Source: Isoperla grammatica (taxonomy: Eukaryota; Arthropoda; Insecta; Plecoptera; Perlodidae). Taken from it: 64,000 nucleotides of DNA. Positions 1 to 11,005 of this stretch are shown here, in pieces; within the stretch, counting starts at the first letter, position 1; each line of letters begins with the position of its first letter. The stretch covers positions 2,976,736 to 3,040,735 of the forward strand of contig OX246740.1 of assembly GCA_945910005.1 (NCBI GenBank). Reading direction: 5' to 3'. The notes beneath the pieces are model-generated. The model ran no database searches. It was given only the letters and a program-made list of their open reading frames with translations, and was not told the origin of the DNA. Made by a program: the position numbers and the translations under genes.

Positions 1-205
1 TTTTCCATCATCAAACTCTCATTCAATATCAAAATTTTAGAATTATGCGGGTCAAATTATTTTTCAAATCTACAGATATTGTAAAAAATAAATCAAAATG
101 TTTTGTGTTCAATAAAATTAGACAATGTTATTAATATCTCAAATTGTCTAATTTAGTCCAAAATTACAATTTTTTTTTATATCTGTATAATCTAATAGTT
201 TTAAT
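1..205. other. AT-rich sequence, nothing recognised
   Basis: This stretch is A/T-rich, has no open frame of note and shows no inverted or tandem structure before the AAT tract. Confidence 0.6.
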
Positions 206-214
206 AATAATAAC

Positions 215-292
<78 letters not shown>

Positions 293-319
293 AATAAAAA
301 TAATTATAGTAATAATAAT
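206..319. repeat. (AAT)n microsatellite
   Basis: Nearly uninterrupted AAT trinucleotides run to about 290, followed by degenerate AAT/ATA units to about 319. This is a simple repeat with no coding potential. Confidence 0.95.
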
Positions 320-644
320 TTAATATCTAGCCTCGCTTTGTTCCAAATTTCATGTTGAAAGTCACTTTAACGATACGAAAAAAAACTTCTCCCATTTTCC
401 AAGCTATATTTGTGTCGAAACTGTTGTAGCCTTGAGTTGAATAGATCACAACATCCTCATTTAACATGCTAACGATTAAACATGTCAATATTGATGGGTG
501 GTTGCCGCCATAATAAATAACTGCAGTGTACACCATTGATTTTACTTCCTTATTGCCTTTTCTCATACCAATGCAATGTGTCATATCGAGATGATGTGAC
601 TGATACGGTCGTGTCCGAAGACCTGACAGGAACTATGTGTGTAA

Positions 645-659
645 GGGGGGGGGGGGGGG
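645..659. repeat. G15 homopolymer
   Basis: Fifteen consecutive G residues. This is one of many long G or C runs in the window, and its length may be unreliable in an assembly. Confidence 0.9.
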
Positions 660-714
660 CAATGAGTTGTCATATCGCGAGGACAGGAATTAAATAACAA
701 AATAGAACAACATG

Positions 715-968
715 TATTTATAGTCGTCCCACTCAGTTACAATAACTGATTTTCAGTAGGGGCCACATTTATATACCATTTATTATTTGTTTTTTTGCTA
801 TGACGGCTCCAAAGTCACCGTTTACAATTGTGCGACAGTATCATATAGATAGATTCAAGTCCAGTTCTAAAGTAAAACATCTCCAGGCCGAACCGGGAAT
901 TGAACCCTGGACCTTCTACATTGGAAGCAGAAATAAACCCACTAGAGACAAACAGCTCGAGTATTGGC
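715..968 (-). repeat. tRNA-derived SINE, minus strand
   Basis: Read on the minus strand, about 965-875 holds a tRNA-like head with a B-box-like GGGTTCAATTCCCG. The body runs to about 720 and ends in a tail whose plus-strand form is CCCACTCAGTTACAATAACTG. The same tail occurs at 29640 and 57535, and at 57535 it is again joined to a tRNA-like head, so this is a dispersed SINE family rather than a tRNA gene. The small plus-strand frame over this region is not credible. Confidence 0.6.
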
Positions 969-975
969 AACATAG

Positions 976-1635
976 TCCAGCAACAGTATAATCAGATTGC
1001 TTAGTCCTATACGTAAATAGATACACATCTACATATGCGTAGTTTGAGTACCCAGGTTCTAATTCCAGTTGAGACATTTTTGGACGAATGTTCTATCTCA
1101 CCAATCATGCATGGGTCAATAATATTTTAATGTGTAAAAACTGTTCCACGACAACTGATGTAAATATATAATTTCGTAAATAAGCCACATCGTATAATTG
1201 CATTTACACCTTTGGCATTGACTAATAGAGATACAATTTAATGTTCAATATCAAAATTAAAAATTTACGTAAAAAAAATTAACAACTCAAAAACCAGAAA
1301 TATTAATCTTACCTTCTATAGATAAACGAGTCGGTAATGAAGACACGTGTTGTAAAAGAATGTGAGTCCGCGCACTAGAACCACTAGAACCTGATAGAGG
1401 TAACTGAATCACTTGACACTTCACACTAGAGTAACACAGCACGAGCCAGCCGAGAATCGGTAACCGAATGTTTCGCTAGTGGTAGAGGAAGGGACTTAAA
1501 TAGAGTTACGAAGTGCGGTTGATGTGAAAGTAGGGGGGCGATATTGAATTGGATAGAGAGAGGCAATTACTTGTCATATTGTTCTCTCGACGCGGTGCAG
1601 ACTGGCAGGTCCCCCTCCACTGTTGTGTTTCCCTC
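976..1635. other. gene-free stretch
   Basis: No gene is recognised. A weak B-box-like string lies near 1050 (AGGTTCTAATTCC), but no A box or tail supports calling a SINE there. Confidence 0.5.
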
Positions 1636-1639
1636 ACGT

Positions 1640-1852
1640 GGTACCAGAGCGGTAGGATATGCATACTATACGCTAGACAACGGGCAGCGGCAATGCTGCC
1701 TCTCTGCGTTCCAGGTTCGAATCCTGGCTTGGGCATGCATGAATGTCACGTGTCGTTTTTTCATCCTCACAATCACCCACTCATCGTCTCGATTAGCCTT
1801 GTTGCAAAAACATGGGATGTAAAACCCCAAATATCATCATTATCATCATCTA
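1640..1852 (+). repeat. tRNA-derived SINE with ATC-rich tail
   Basis: An A-box-like TACCAGAGCGG at 1642-1652 and a B box GGTTCGAATCC at 1714-1724 mark the RNA polymerase III promoter of a tRNA-derived retroposon. The 3' body contains TCATCGTCTCGATTAGCC and ends in ATC/ATT repeats near 1840-1852. The same 3' body and tail close another retroelement at 49955-50223 with a different 5' part, as expected if the SINE borrows a LINE 3' end for retrotransposition. The overlapping 76-105 aa frames are artefacts. Confidence 0.75.
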
Positions 1853-2035
1853 TTTCGGTATTGTGATGACCTTGTCTCAAATAAATTTGCAATAGTTTCT
1901 CTTTACGACTATATTTAGAAATTTATTTATGGAATTATTTGACTTATTTAAATATAAATCTAATTGTATTTGTTTGTAATAATTAGTCTTGCGACCACGA
2001 TGACGATCACAACAATATATTTTTTGTTGTACTAA

Positions 2036-2182
2036 GGGCCGGTCTTACAATCTCCTAATAAGAAAGTTAATTGTAGCAAATAAGCTATTTGGAGGATTTC
2101 AATGGTTTTGATTGGTCGTTGCCATGGAGAAAACAAGCTTATCGATGAATAAGTAGTTATTGGGACATTGTAAGACTGGACC
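2036..2182. mobile_element. PIF/Harbinger-type MITE, 147 bp, TAA duplication
   Basis: The left end GGGCCGGTCTTACAAT and the right end ATTGTAAGACTGGACC are inverted repeats. Both are flanked by TAA (2033-2035 and 2183-2185), the 3-bp target duplication typical of PIF/Harbinger. The element is far too short to encode a transposase. Its first six bases match those of the larger element at 27401-28125. Confidence 0.8.
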
Positions 2183-2477
2183 TAAATATAATATCAATAA
2201 AAAAATATACACAAATAAAGAAAAAAAAAAAAAAAGCCGGACAAGGCTATATCTGTGCAGAAAGACGTCACACAAAATGCCGACAATATAGCGATACAAT
2301 AGAGAACGGAGAGAACGGAACAATTATTAGATTATCATAATATAAGAAGTTATTAAATAAAGAAAAACAGATGTGATGCAAAATAAGGTACAGTATTAAA
2401 TATTATATCACTCACAAAAAATAAATTATTGTAAATGGAAACAGTTTAATAGAAAACATAACATATTTCAATGCGTA

Positions 2478-2735
2478 TCAGGAATCGCTAAAGAGAACAT
2501 GTGTGTTTAGTAATAACTTTACTTTAGAAATAGAAGCCAAGGTTTTGAGTTCTGCTGGCAACTTATTAAACAAAAAAGTACAAAAATATAAAACGAAATG
2601 ATCTGAGGCCATATGTGTTGTTGAAATCGGGGAGTTTAAACATACCAGAACCATTATTCCTTGTCACACCACGTGACCACAAGGTGTCAATGGAGTTTAA
2701 AAACTACTTTAAAATAAAAAATTTAATATTAATCT
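2478..2735 (-). pseudogene. LINE ORF2 C-terminal relic
   Basis: The minus strand from about 2720 reads a frame with MFKLPDFNNTYGLRSFRF. After a one-base slip at a T run it continues as FNKLPAELKTLASISKVK and reaches a stop at 2478-2480. This spacing (Y..RSF...lfN.LP..lk...S..K) resembles the extreme C-terminus of Jockey/CR1-like LINE reverse transcriptase proteins. No upstream RT domain is recognisable here, so it is a 5'-truncated dead copy. Assignment rests on remembered motif patterns. Confidence 0.55.
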
Positions 2736-2934
2736 ATATTTATTAGAAAGAGAATTACATTCTCTTTGGGGATGACATTATATAAGTTTACGTTTTAACA
2801 ATTTGAATGCATTAGAACCACAGAAACTGGAGGTTTGGTAGGGTAGGTTGAGATAGAGCCTTAATTTTATAATGCTTATGTTTATTTATGTTATGTATTT
2901 TATACCTGCAACAGGACAGGACCGAGGTCCCATT

Positions 2935-3195
2935 ACTGCAATAGATTATCATATGATGATAATTGATGAATGATGATGAGGAAGGGAGGAGGGGAAGCCT
3001 GATACCGGCACGTAGCCTTCGCCTGTCGAAAAGTGCCAAGGAGACCATCAGCTTTACGTCCCATCGAAAGGACGGTGTAACTTTGACCAGTCATATAGGT
3101 TCCTCCACTAACCTGGACTGCCGATAAGAACGAAGCTGTTACACAAGCTTTCGAACCCTTCAATCTGCTCTAACCAATTGACGGTAACTAGTGTT
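2935..3195 (-). repeat. retroelement 3' end, copy 1
   Basis: On the minus strand this region closely matches the complement of 19613-19862 (shared blocks include CTATATGACTGGTCAAAG and ACGTACCGGTATCAGGC, with small changes). It ends in ATCATTCATCAATTATCATC-like repeats. A third, shorter copy lies at 38733-38905. The fixed 3' end and ATC-rich tail suggest a LINE or SINE 3' untranslated region; no protein is visible. Confidence 0.65.
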
Positions 3196-3199
3196 TCGG

Positions 3200-3644
3200 A
3201 GGAGAGTAGCGGTAACCCACACTCATCCTGACGTAGCCCGAGGTTGCTTAACCTCGGTGTTCGTATGGGAACCGGCTAACCGACCGAGGCTATAAACACA
3301 TCACTCATTATATAGATCTCTATCATGGATATCTTTTAAAAGGTTAATAAAGTCAATTTGTAATTGATTATACTCAAACTCAGGAATTTTTAAGTTTTAT
3401 GAAACAAGGCAAACAAATTATTATCGGCATTCAAAACACAGAAAGACATTTTTAAGCGAGCGAAGCGATGTTTCCATTCTACTTTTGTGGCACTCGTTTT
3501 GTGTATTTTTTTTTATTTCTCGCGATAGCGGTCAAACGGACATTCCGATTAAGTTGAAATTTTGGCACATCCACCAACATCTACGAAATTGAATGCCTTC
3601 AAACAGAGTGCCTAAGCGACCTATGCGATCTGCGCGTGTTTTGA
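3200..3644. other. gene-free stretch
   Basis: No gene or clear repeat boundary is recognised. Confidence 0.5.
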
Positions 3645-3990
3645 GGATTCCCAATGGTCCCCATATTCGTCTTCCCCCTACTGCAACGAAGAGGCGGGTT
3701 CCCAGACCTGTCCCAGTCTAATGTAGGGGCCACCCTGGATGGTTCAGCCCTAGACTGAGACGGTCCCCCTTGCTCCTACTCAGCACTCATTCAGATCTCT
3801 TCTCTCGTTTGTCACACTCGTCATCGGACATCCACTGTTGCAGGTTTTCCCCCATTCATCATCACATACAGTTTGTTATTATCCCCCCAGCCCTCGGACT
3901 TACGTCATCTGCTCTAAAGGGTCCAGTCCGGGAGAATGGTCCAGCGTGGTTCAAAGCTTAACTATTGTTATCTAGTAAGTAAGTAAGATG
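3645..3990 (+). repeat. possible retroposon 3' end with TAAG tail
   Basis: A block of higher GC content without a long frame ends in a short (TAAG)n run near 3973-3988, which could be a LINE-type microsatellite tail. No second copy was found in this window, so the assignment is weak. Confidence 0.25.
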
Positions 3991-4066
3991 CCTATTGGAG
4001 GTATAAATTACTCGTCTATCGCTATCAATAAGTTAAATAACTATGCCAACTACAACCCTGAACTAT

Positions 4067-4190
4067 ACACATTCTTACATTGAACAAGAGCAGTAAGCTA
4101 ACTTTGAGAACTTTTGGATAGAATGTTCGTGGACGTGGACGTGGACGTGGACGTGGACGTGGATGTGGACGTGCTCGCTTATCAACGCGA
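4067..4190. repeat. dispersed repeat R3 with expanded GTGGAC tract
   Basis: This block is the near complement of 62332-62421 (shared strings include CATTCTTACATTGAACAA and CGTGCTCGCTTATCAAC). Here the core carries about seven GTGGAC units (4129-4172), one changed to GTGGAT. The other copy holds only about two. Confidence 0.75.
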
Positions 4191-5658
4191 CACACATATT
4201 ATTTTGTTAATTTAATTGAAGTCTGTCTTTACTTCCATGTGCAAAACGTGAACACGTGTAATTGCCAACAGGAACTCTGAACACCTTGAAGGCTTTTGCT
4301 CTCACAGTTATATGTGTTGTATTACTCACACCATATCGAGATAATCAATTATGATCTGGATGTGTAAGTACTCGTTTAAATAGCGAATAATTGATACTGC
4401 CAAAGGGTTTAGAAACCCGTTAAGTAGTCTTGAACGTTACCTGAAGAGTTGTCAAGAAGTCAATCTTACGTTCAATAATAATAATAATTTCAGTGAATCA
4501 CAATTAGTTGATTTATGTATTCAATTATAACCTCAACATAATTTTCTTTACCTTCAGTGTTAACGGAGGTTATTTTCCGTTAGATTGAATATTAATGTCA
4601 GTTTCGTTCCATATCATAGACATACAGTATATATATTTTATGGATGCAACTTTTGTTTCACAAATTCACACCATCAGGGTTTAAACTTAGGCTTTATTCA
4701 TATCCAGTTTTAGTTATACAATCGATTTCCCGTAAGTACCTAATATATTTGAACACTGTCAATAGAAATTTAAAACATTGAATGAATCTTTGTTTAAATG
4801 GAACATTACAAAAACTGTATACTTGAATTCAATAATGATTGTCTCGTTGATCGTATCGGACCAACATTTAAATACATTGATTAAATCTCTTCGTAACAAT
4901 GAACAGGATCACCAAAAAAGGGTATGACCTACAAGTGTACTTACATATAACTAGCAAAAAAATGCGGGGGGGGGGATGGCGGTAAGATGCCATTTCCACA
5001 AAATAAATGTATGTATTTAACCATTCCCCTGCAAAGGAATATTTTGTAGCCACAAAAAATGCCGTCACCATTCTCTTCCACACAATAAGTCACGTCACAA
5101 TGACTTAAATCATGTCGTTCAAAATAATCAGCAACCCGTAGCAATATTCTCATTTCAATGGATCTCCTACAACGGAGAAGCCTCCTAGGGCCGCGATGTC
5201 TGCACGCGCCCCAAGCAAAGACATTGCAATAGTAGTAGTGTATCTTTGCCCCAAGTGGGGGTCAAGTACACCTTGGGGCCAATAATTTAGATTTTGCACG
5301 CTGTGTCTTCTCAACTATGCACGATCAGTGCCAACCCCCATTTTTTTTTTTATAAATAATTAACAGCTGCTTTAATTTATTTTGATTACCCCCTCCGAAA
5401 GAGAGAGGTTTCTAATTTGACCACTGCATACGTATTATAGGCCTATACAAAATATTGATATATTCATATTAGAATTTTTAGAATAGGAAGAAAAAACGTT
5501 GTAAATAGACATATGTATGTATGGCTATTTTCACAAACAAAATGTGATATGAGACTGCGCTTTTAAGTATTAATCCGTGTTATGTAATTAAGCATTAATT
5601 ATACTATATCTCTTGTATTCCTCCGACGTTTCGCCGATCCCTCTGTCGCCATTTTCAA
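4191..5658. other. gene-free stretch
   Basis: Mostly AT-rich sequence with a G10 run at 4966-4975 and a T run near 5341. Short minus-strand frames at 4868-5153 overlap the G run and have no recognisable motif. Nothing else can be supported. Confidence 0.5.
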
Positions 5659-5997
5659 GGACTACGTATATCACGCAATTCTAACGCGCTTGGGATGAAG
5701 GCGCCTTGCTTTCAATCGGTAGCCGAGTGAGAAATCTGCTCCGTATATCACGTCAATCTGCAGCGCCCTTATCTACACCGGCTGCGAATTCAGCCAATCA
5801 CAACACAGGCCGTGCATTGTGGAGCCGCTTTGACGTGTATATCAAAGTGAATTCTAACCTCCAACTCGCTTGCCCAAGCGAGTTGGATCGCCGCCGCCTT
5901 GAGGTAAATTCGACGTGTATACCACACTCTGCAACCGATTGGAACCAAGGCGCCTTCATCCTAGGCGCCTAAAACTTGCGTGATATACTTGTAGTCC
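5659..5997. mobile_element. MITE, 339 bp, roughly 60-bp TIRs
   Basis: The left end starts GGACTACGTATATCACGCAA and the right end finishes TGATATACTTGTAGTCC. The inverted similarity continues inward for about 60 bp through GATGAAGGCGCCTTG. A second internal palindrome (CTCGCTTGCCCAAGCGAG) lies near 5865-5882. The 88-aa frame across the element is chance. No convincing target duplication is visible, so the superfamily is unassigned. Confidence 0.75.
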
Positions 5998-5999
5998 AC

Positions 6000-6743
6000 T
6001 CCTAGTGAATGTGTTACTCGCTCCAACCTCCAACTCGGCGTACGATGAATCACCCACGAGAAGCATTACTGCATTAGCACGCACGCCGCTCCCACCTGCA
6101 GGGCGATTCTATAAGATGCGTGGTAAATATAACTCTAACGACACTTGTGTTAAACCTACCACACGATAAGCTACCGCGCGATTCCCAATTACCATTTCAT
6201 AATGTTCGATAACCCTATCGAAAGGAAGTAGCCGTTGCAGCAGAGCAGCGCCTGTTATATATCTATTAGTTTGTGTAAGTTTTCGATACGGCTGTGTACA
6301 CTAAGAAAGTTAACCATGACGACGCGTGAATAAATGGAACGTTTGCCATTGGTTTCATTTACGATCATCTTCTGCACTTTTTGCAACATTAGGTTCGTTT
6401 GATCTACCTTTTGTACTTTCTGCCATGTACAAACGGTGTAGCCAAATAAAATGAACTTAGTGTTTGAACTTAGAACTAGGTCTAAATAAACTAGGGTCTC
6501 TAGGTGTACCCTACTTGACGTGATGGCAGGGTCAAACTAGAAAAGGAGGGTTATGATCATAAAATTACTTCTAGATTTGTTAGAAAACTACAAATTGTAT
6601 TTTCTTACATATGTATTTTTAAATATAAATATTGTATATTTGTTTCGATACACACAACAAATTTCTATAATCAATTAGTTCAAAAGCTGAAGTGAACATG
6701 AGACGGCTTGAAAAGTCCGCCATGTTTTCTTATGGCACGTCTA
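6000..6743. other. gene-free stretch
   Basis: No gene, tandem array or inverted repeat is recognised before the TIR at 6744. Confidence 0.5.
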
Positions 6744-7207
6744 AGGGTACATTCCGAAACCTTCTGAAAATGATGGGGTTCCAGCATCAGCTAGCACGTC
6801 CCAGCGTCACATTTTGCCAAGTGTTTCGGAACGCCTACAAGCGAAAAGATGGGAGGAAATGCGCGCTAAAAATTTGTAATGAAATTTAAAAAACAATATT
6901 CCAATCGTTTCCCAATAATTACAAATACGACATGAAAGATAATAAAATCCTGCAACGCGTGGTATTAATAACGTTCAAATTATATAATTCCTGACAATTT
7001 GACGAGCTTTTAAATTATTGCATTTTGAAAACGCCGCCATGATTTGTGAATGCTGGCAGATGCCCTCGCTCGAACCGGCTGGCGTTTTCATGACGCTGAA
7101 TATGCTGGCGCAGGAAGTTACGGAATGCCCAGCCTATGATATTCAGGAGGTTACGGAACGGCCTCAGCACGGAAATGGCATATTCAGCTAGTTTCGGAAT
7201 GTACTCT
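6744..7207. mobile_element. MITE-like element, about 464 bp
   Basis: The left end AGGGTACATTCCGAAAC is matched in inverted orientation by GTTTCGGAATGTACTCT at 7191-7207. Subterminal repeats of the CGGAA-rich motif recur inside (GGAAGTTACGGAATG and GGAGGTTACGGAACG). Such repeated subterminal motifs often serve as transposase binding sites. There is no transposase frame and no clear target duplication. Confidence 0.6.
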
Positions 7208-7520
7208 CAAGGCAGGGGTATGAAGCGCGCTACTTTTAACGTAGGTGGTAATGGTCTTTGTCGATAAAACACCGTAGAGAATCGCCAACTCAATGCGGTA
7301 TGGCTCGTAACGCCCAAAACGGGCGTTAATTTACCACGGACCTTAGAAATCGCCCTGCAGATTGATTCCATATTGTTTCTCCTATATTGTTTCTCCAAGT
7401 TCCTTGGGTCCAGACTTTGATTAAGACAGCCCCTAATCTTAGACAAAACCCCAACAAGCTCCGAAGAGTCGTTGGGAGGGGGGAAAGGGGCGATCAGAGT
7501 TGAATTGTTTACAATCATTC

Positions 7521-7539
7521 GGGGGGGGGGGGGGGGGGG
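7521..7539. repeat. G19 homopolymer
   Basis: Nineteen consecutive G residues. Frames crossing it encode glycine runs and are not real. Confidence 0.9.
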
Positions 7540-7647
7540 TGAGAACGAGAAAGAATTACGTATTCAAAATGTTTCCACATACCCAACAAATTCGAGTGAC
7601 CCAGAACTTAATGCAATTCCGCCGAGTCGGGAGTCAGGTGGAAATAG

Positions 7648-7994
7648 GTCCGCGCACACTTTCTCGTCGCGAAGCGCGGCGAACCGACCTGCAGCGCACA
7701 TTTGTCGGAACCGTACGGAGGCGATAACGTCTGCTTATTGCGCGCGCACCAACTTCGTGTGTACACTTACTGCGAGGATGAAACGCCGAACTGTGCCGAA
7801 ATATTGCGAACGTTCACGAAGGGCATCGGAATTTCCGTTGGGTTTCGCACTTGGAACGAAGCGCGCCGACCGTTTATACTGCCGATGAGGTTCTTGGCCG
7901 AGAACCTTCGTCCGGCCGTCCGGCTGCCGGTCGCTTCGTTTCCGACAAGTGTGCGGGGTCGCATTCGCTTCGTGACGGATAAGTGTGCGCGGAC
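7648..7994 (-). mobile_element. GTCCGCG MITE, copy A (shortened)
   Basis: GC-rich element bounded by GTCCGCGCACACTT and AAGTGTGCGCGGAC. Internally it shares long blocks with copies at 20548-21000 and 41024-41472 but in reverse orientation (for example GCGAACGTTCACGAAGGGCAT). It is about 100 bp shorter than those copies, so it carries an internal deletion. Several 123-138 aa frames overlap it; they come from its GC content and are not genes. Confidence 0.8.
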
Positions 7995-8269
7995 CACTTC
8001 CAGTCGTCTCTTCGTTTTCACGCAGGTTCACGATTGGCGTCAACACGAGCTTCAACTTCAACATAATATTCTTACGAACACTTTCACGATTGCGGAAATA
8101 CGTCAACCGTCAACTTGAACTGTCAACGTAAATGTCCAACGTGCAAGTTGCCCTTCACGTGTGACGGTCGTGCATGCTCACTACGTACTTGCATGCTCGT
8201 TACGTATTAGCATAGATATATGTGAGGTTTACTGTTCTAGCTCCAACGTAAATATTCGCATACCGACCT

Positions 8270-8510
8270 CAGATACCCATTTACTGACTTTTCCGTGGCC
8301 TAATTCAACGAAAATCGACAGGTTTCTGGCGCTCTTTCACACATTCGTGAATGCAGTCTTCCGCTGAGTAGAGTCACAATCCAAATTTGCCTCACCCACC
8401 GATCCAGGTAACCAACGGAAGGTCATAAATGATCCCTAATGGACCTGTTTCAATTAGATGGTAGAAAATAGAGAAGTAGAAAAATAAGTTGGTACCACTG
8501 GACTCGGCTA
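8270..8510 (-). repeat. dispersed repeat R1, minus copy
   Basis: Contains the complement of blocks found at 39425, 55686 and 58255: AAGTTGGTACCA..GGACTCGGCTAT at the right end, CCTAATGGACCTGTTTC in the middle and CTTTCACACATTCGTGAATG near the left. No termini or coding frame are evident. Confidence 0.6.
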
Positions 8511-8869
8511 TGCGCAAGCCTGAGAATTGAAAATGTTGGGCCAACTTTAACAATATGTATATGGTAGGCCTACTCTGCAGTCAGTAGGTTTATTTCATAG
8601 GACTTCATAATATTAGATTCTCATGTTTTCCCGGTATACAATTTTACATGTTTATTATTATGCTTTGTTTTTAGTTATTATTAGTAGGGGTTGGCTGTCC
8701 ATCCTTGTGTTTGAAGCGGTTCTCTTTTCTGCCAAATCCTATTCATTGTGTACTAATGGAAATATTTAACAAATACATAAACAATACAAAATAAACCAAT
8801 GTCACGACCTCGGTTTAACCAAACTTTTAGTGCCAATATTAACCATGTTTATATCGGAAATCTCCACCT

Positions 8870-9049
8870 AAAGGCTGGTCCACACAGATTTTTTAAGCAT
8901 AAGATTTCAGGTTTTAAGACGTTGTTTTAAAAATAACAATGAAAACAATGTCTTAAAACTTAAACTTTGTGTGAACGACAGTACATGTTTCCTATGATCC
9001 AACTTTACGACTACGCTTTAAACCTTAAATCTTATGCTTAAAAAATCCC
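8870..9049. mobile_element. MITE with TTTTTTAAGCATAAG inverted repeats
   Basis: Left block ATTTTTTAAGCATAAGATTT (about 8888-8907) is matched in inverted orientation by AAATCTTATGCTTAAAAAAT near 9027-9047. An outer left end GGCTGGTCCACACAG lacks a counterpart on the right, so the right terminus seems lost. Similar AAACCTTAAATCTTATG text occurs at 15617-15852. Confidence 0.6.
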
Positions 9050-9065
9050 ATCATTTACAATATAA

Positions 9066-9122
9066 TCTTTGTTAAAACCATGGCTACCAATCCGAGATTA
9101 TTTAATCGTAGATTAACAAAGT
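9066..9122. repeat. short inverted repeat
   Basis: AATCTTTGTTAA near 9065 and TTAACAAAGTTT near 9113 form an imperfect inverted repeat of about 12 bp around a 35-bp centre. It could be a tiny MITE or a chance hairpin. Confidence 0.3.
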
Positions 9123-10049
9123 TTGATGAGTTCGGACCATAACGATTCGAACGCACACGTCGTAATTTCCGCACGTGTCAATGTTTGCATCTGAAGACTG
9201 TAGTGGTTGTTTACAAGTCCGAAACACCCACCTTCGGCCACATCAACAAACATAGATAATCCGATTTTTATGTGAGTTTTCTAAGAAAAAAGTTCACTTT
9301 GCAGGTGTGCATTTGAGCGGTTGAGTCCTTAGCGGAGTAAATCGCCTTGAATCTCAGTCAGACACGTTCAGTGAACGCCAATATTCATCCGAGTTATTAT
9401 GACCAAACTATTTTTAATTTTTTTACTAAGTTATTAGCGGGACAAAACCATGATGCTAGAAAATTACACACTCATGCATCATTCGTACTTTGCTTGCATC
9501 TGAAATGAGAAAAATCTTCTAAATATACTTTCATGAATAACTCCAATATGTTAACAGTAGGCAAGTCAATGCATTATTCAGCCTGGTTTCTGTTGCTTTT
9601 ACAAATAAGTTGGTTGTTTCCAGACATACCATCCTAATAAGTCTGTCAGACTCAGACATCCAGTCAGCATACTGTAATTAAGCTTGTCTAAAGACATTCT
9701 TGCTGTTTTTAGTCATCTCAACAAAATGAATTATTGCAACAAGGTATCCCTTCATAACTTATACAATCATCTATAGTCGAGTAGGCCTACTAGTAATAAC
9801 GAAAGGAGCTGTAATGTCAATTGAACATTAGGTTTGTATTTATGTTTCAATTTCTTTTAAACTGGGTTGGGCTTTTAAAATATAATATTCAGGACAGTTA
9901 AAAATAGAAAAAATAGAAAACCATAAACATTGCTTTATTTTACTTGCCCCTTAAGGTTAGTTTAAGAATCTGTTGACTAATAATTGAAGACAAAATTATA
10001 ATTGATGCGGAGGAAATATCAAAATATAACTAACCATCTACCTCAAAAA
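9123..10049. other. gene-free stretch
   Basis: AT-rich DNA with no recognisable gene or repeat boundary. Confidence 0.5.
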
Positions 10050-10650
10050 TTGTCGCCAGACAGTAGTACAATAAATTCAGGAAGGTCTGATGCAGTACTT
10101 GTGACATCTGGAGTTCCGCAGGGTTGACCTTGGGGTCCCTTATATATGAACTACCTACCATCTTGTTTTAAACTTTCTAAGGCATTACTTTATGCTGATG
10201 ACCATAAGATATACGTGCCAATCAAGAGTGTAAAAGACTGCGAAAGACCTCAATCCGATATCAATTGTTATGTGCTTGGTGCACATTACGGGAGCTAAAC
10301 CAATAATGCGGCTAACCTGATTATATGTTATATTTAATCCTTGATTAAAAGAAGCACTTTTATTGATTTCAAACATTTTTTAAACTATGTGAAAGAATAA
10401 TGTAAGGGAAGGGATACAACACTGCGATTCTGTAAGGATACGTACGACTCTAGTTTTCAAGATATCAATCGTTATCTCGCAGTTAGGGACAACAATTAAC
10501 ATAACAAGAGTCTTGATATTCTTATATACAGAATTATAGAATATCCCAGCACAGTCGAGAAAACTAAACAGAGCAATTGTTTGCGGCTAATTAGTGTCTC
10601 CCCCACTTGACTACTGTAGCCTCCCTTGACCTTCTGAAAGAGATGGCGCG
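10050..10650 (+). pseudogene. broken non-LTR reverse transcriptase (LINE)
   Basis: From about 10071 a plus frame reads a reverse transcriptase core: SGVPQG at 10107-10124, an in-frame TGA at 10125, PWGPL, then a spacer and LLYADDHKIYVPI with the catalytic YADD at 10191-10202, followed by KSVKDCE. SGVPQGS.LGPLLF and YADD.K.Y are the signature of Jockey/CR1-like LINE polymerases. Later a frame with LVSPPLDYCS near 10597 may be the downstream RT motif, but decay makes this uncertain. Stops and frameshifts show the copy is dead. It belongs to genomic retrotransposon debris, not to a host gene. Confidence 0.8.
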
Positions 10651-10911
10651 CGATTTAAACTTCGGTACTCCGATTTGTTTAAACGTACGTGGATGTCCGT
10701 GTCATATGATGATCAATACCTCAGTGGATATGGGACGTGGGCACTTGACAATACCCATCAATACGGGACTTCCGGTGAAATACGTGACACCAGCATTCAT
10801 AAGGACCAGTTCTAATTCGGACGAAAATTGGGGCACAGACCTGGAAATTAAATATATAAGTAACTTTTAAAGATACCAATAGAAGTTCAAAGCTCTGGGA
10901 AAGCGCTGAGA

Positions 10912-11005
10912 CTGCAAGTACTCCTACCTTGCAGTACTCGTGGTACTGTACTACTCCAGTACACCTTGCAGTACTCCTACCTGCAAGTACTCCTACCTTC
11001 CCCGA
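10912..11005. repeat. irregular short repeat of GCAGTACTCCTACCTT
   Basis: About four to five degenerate copies of a 16-28 bp motif (TGCAAGTACTCCTACCTT and TGCAGTACTC) occur in direct and partly inverted order. Confidence 0.55.

Noticed and set aside
7472..8118. Several 123-138 aa frames on both strands
   Set aside because: They arise from a G19 run and the GC-rich MITE copy A.
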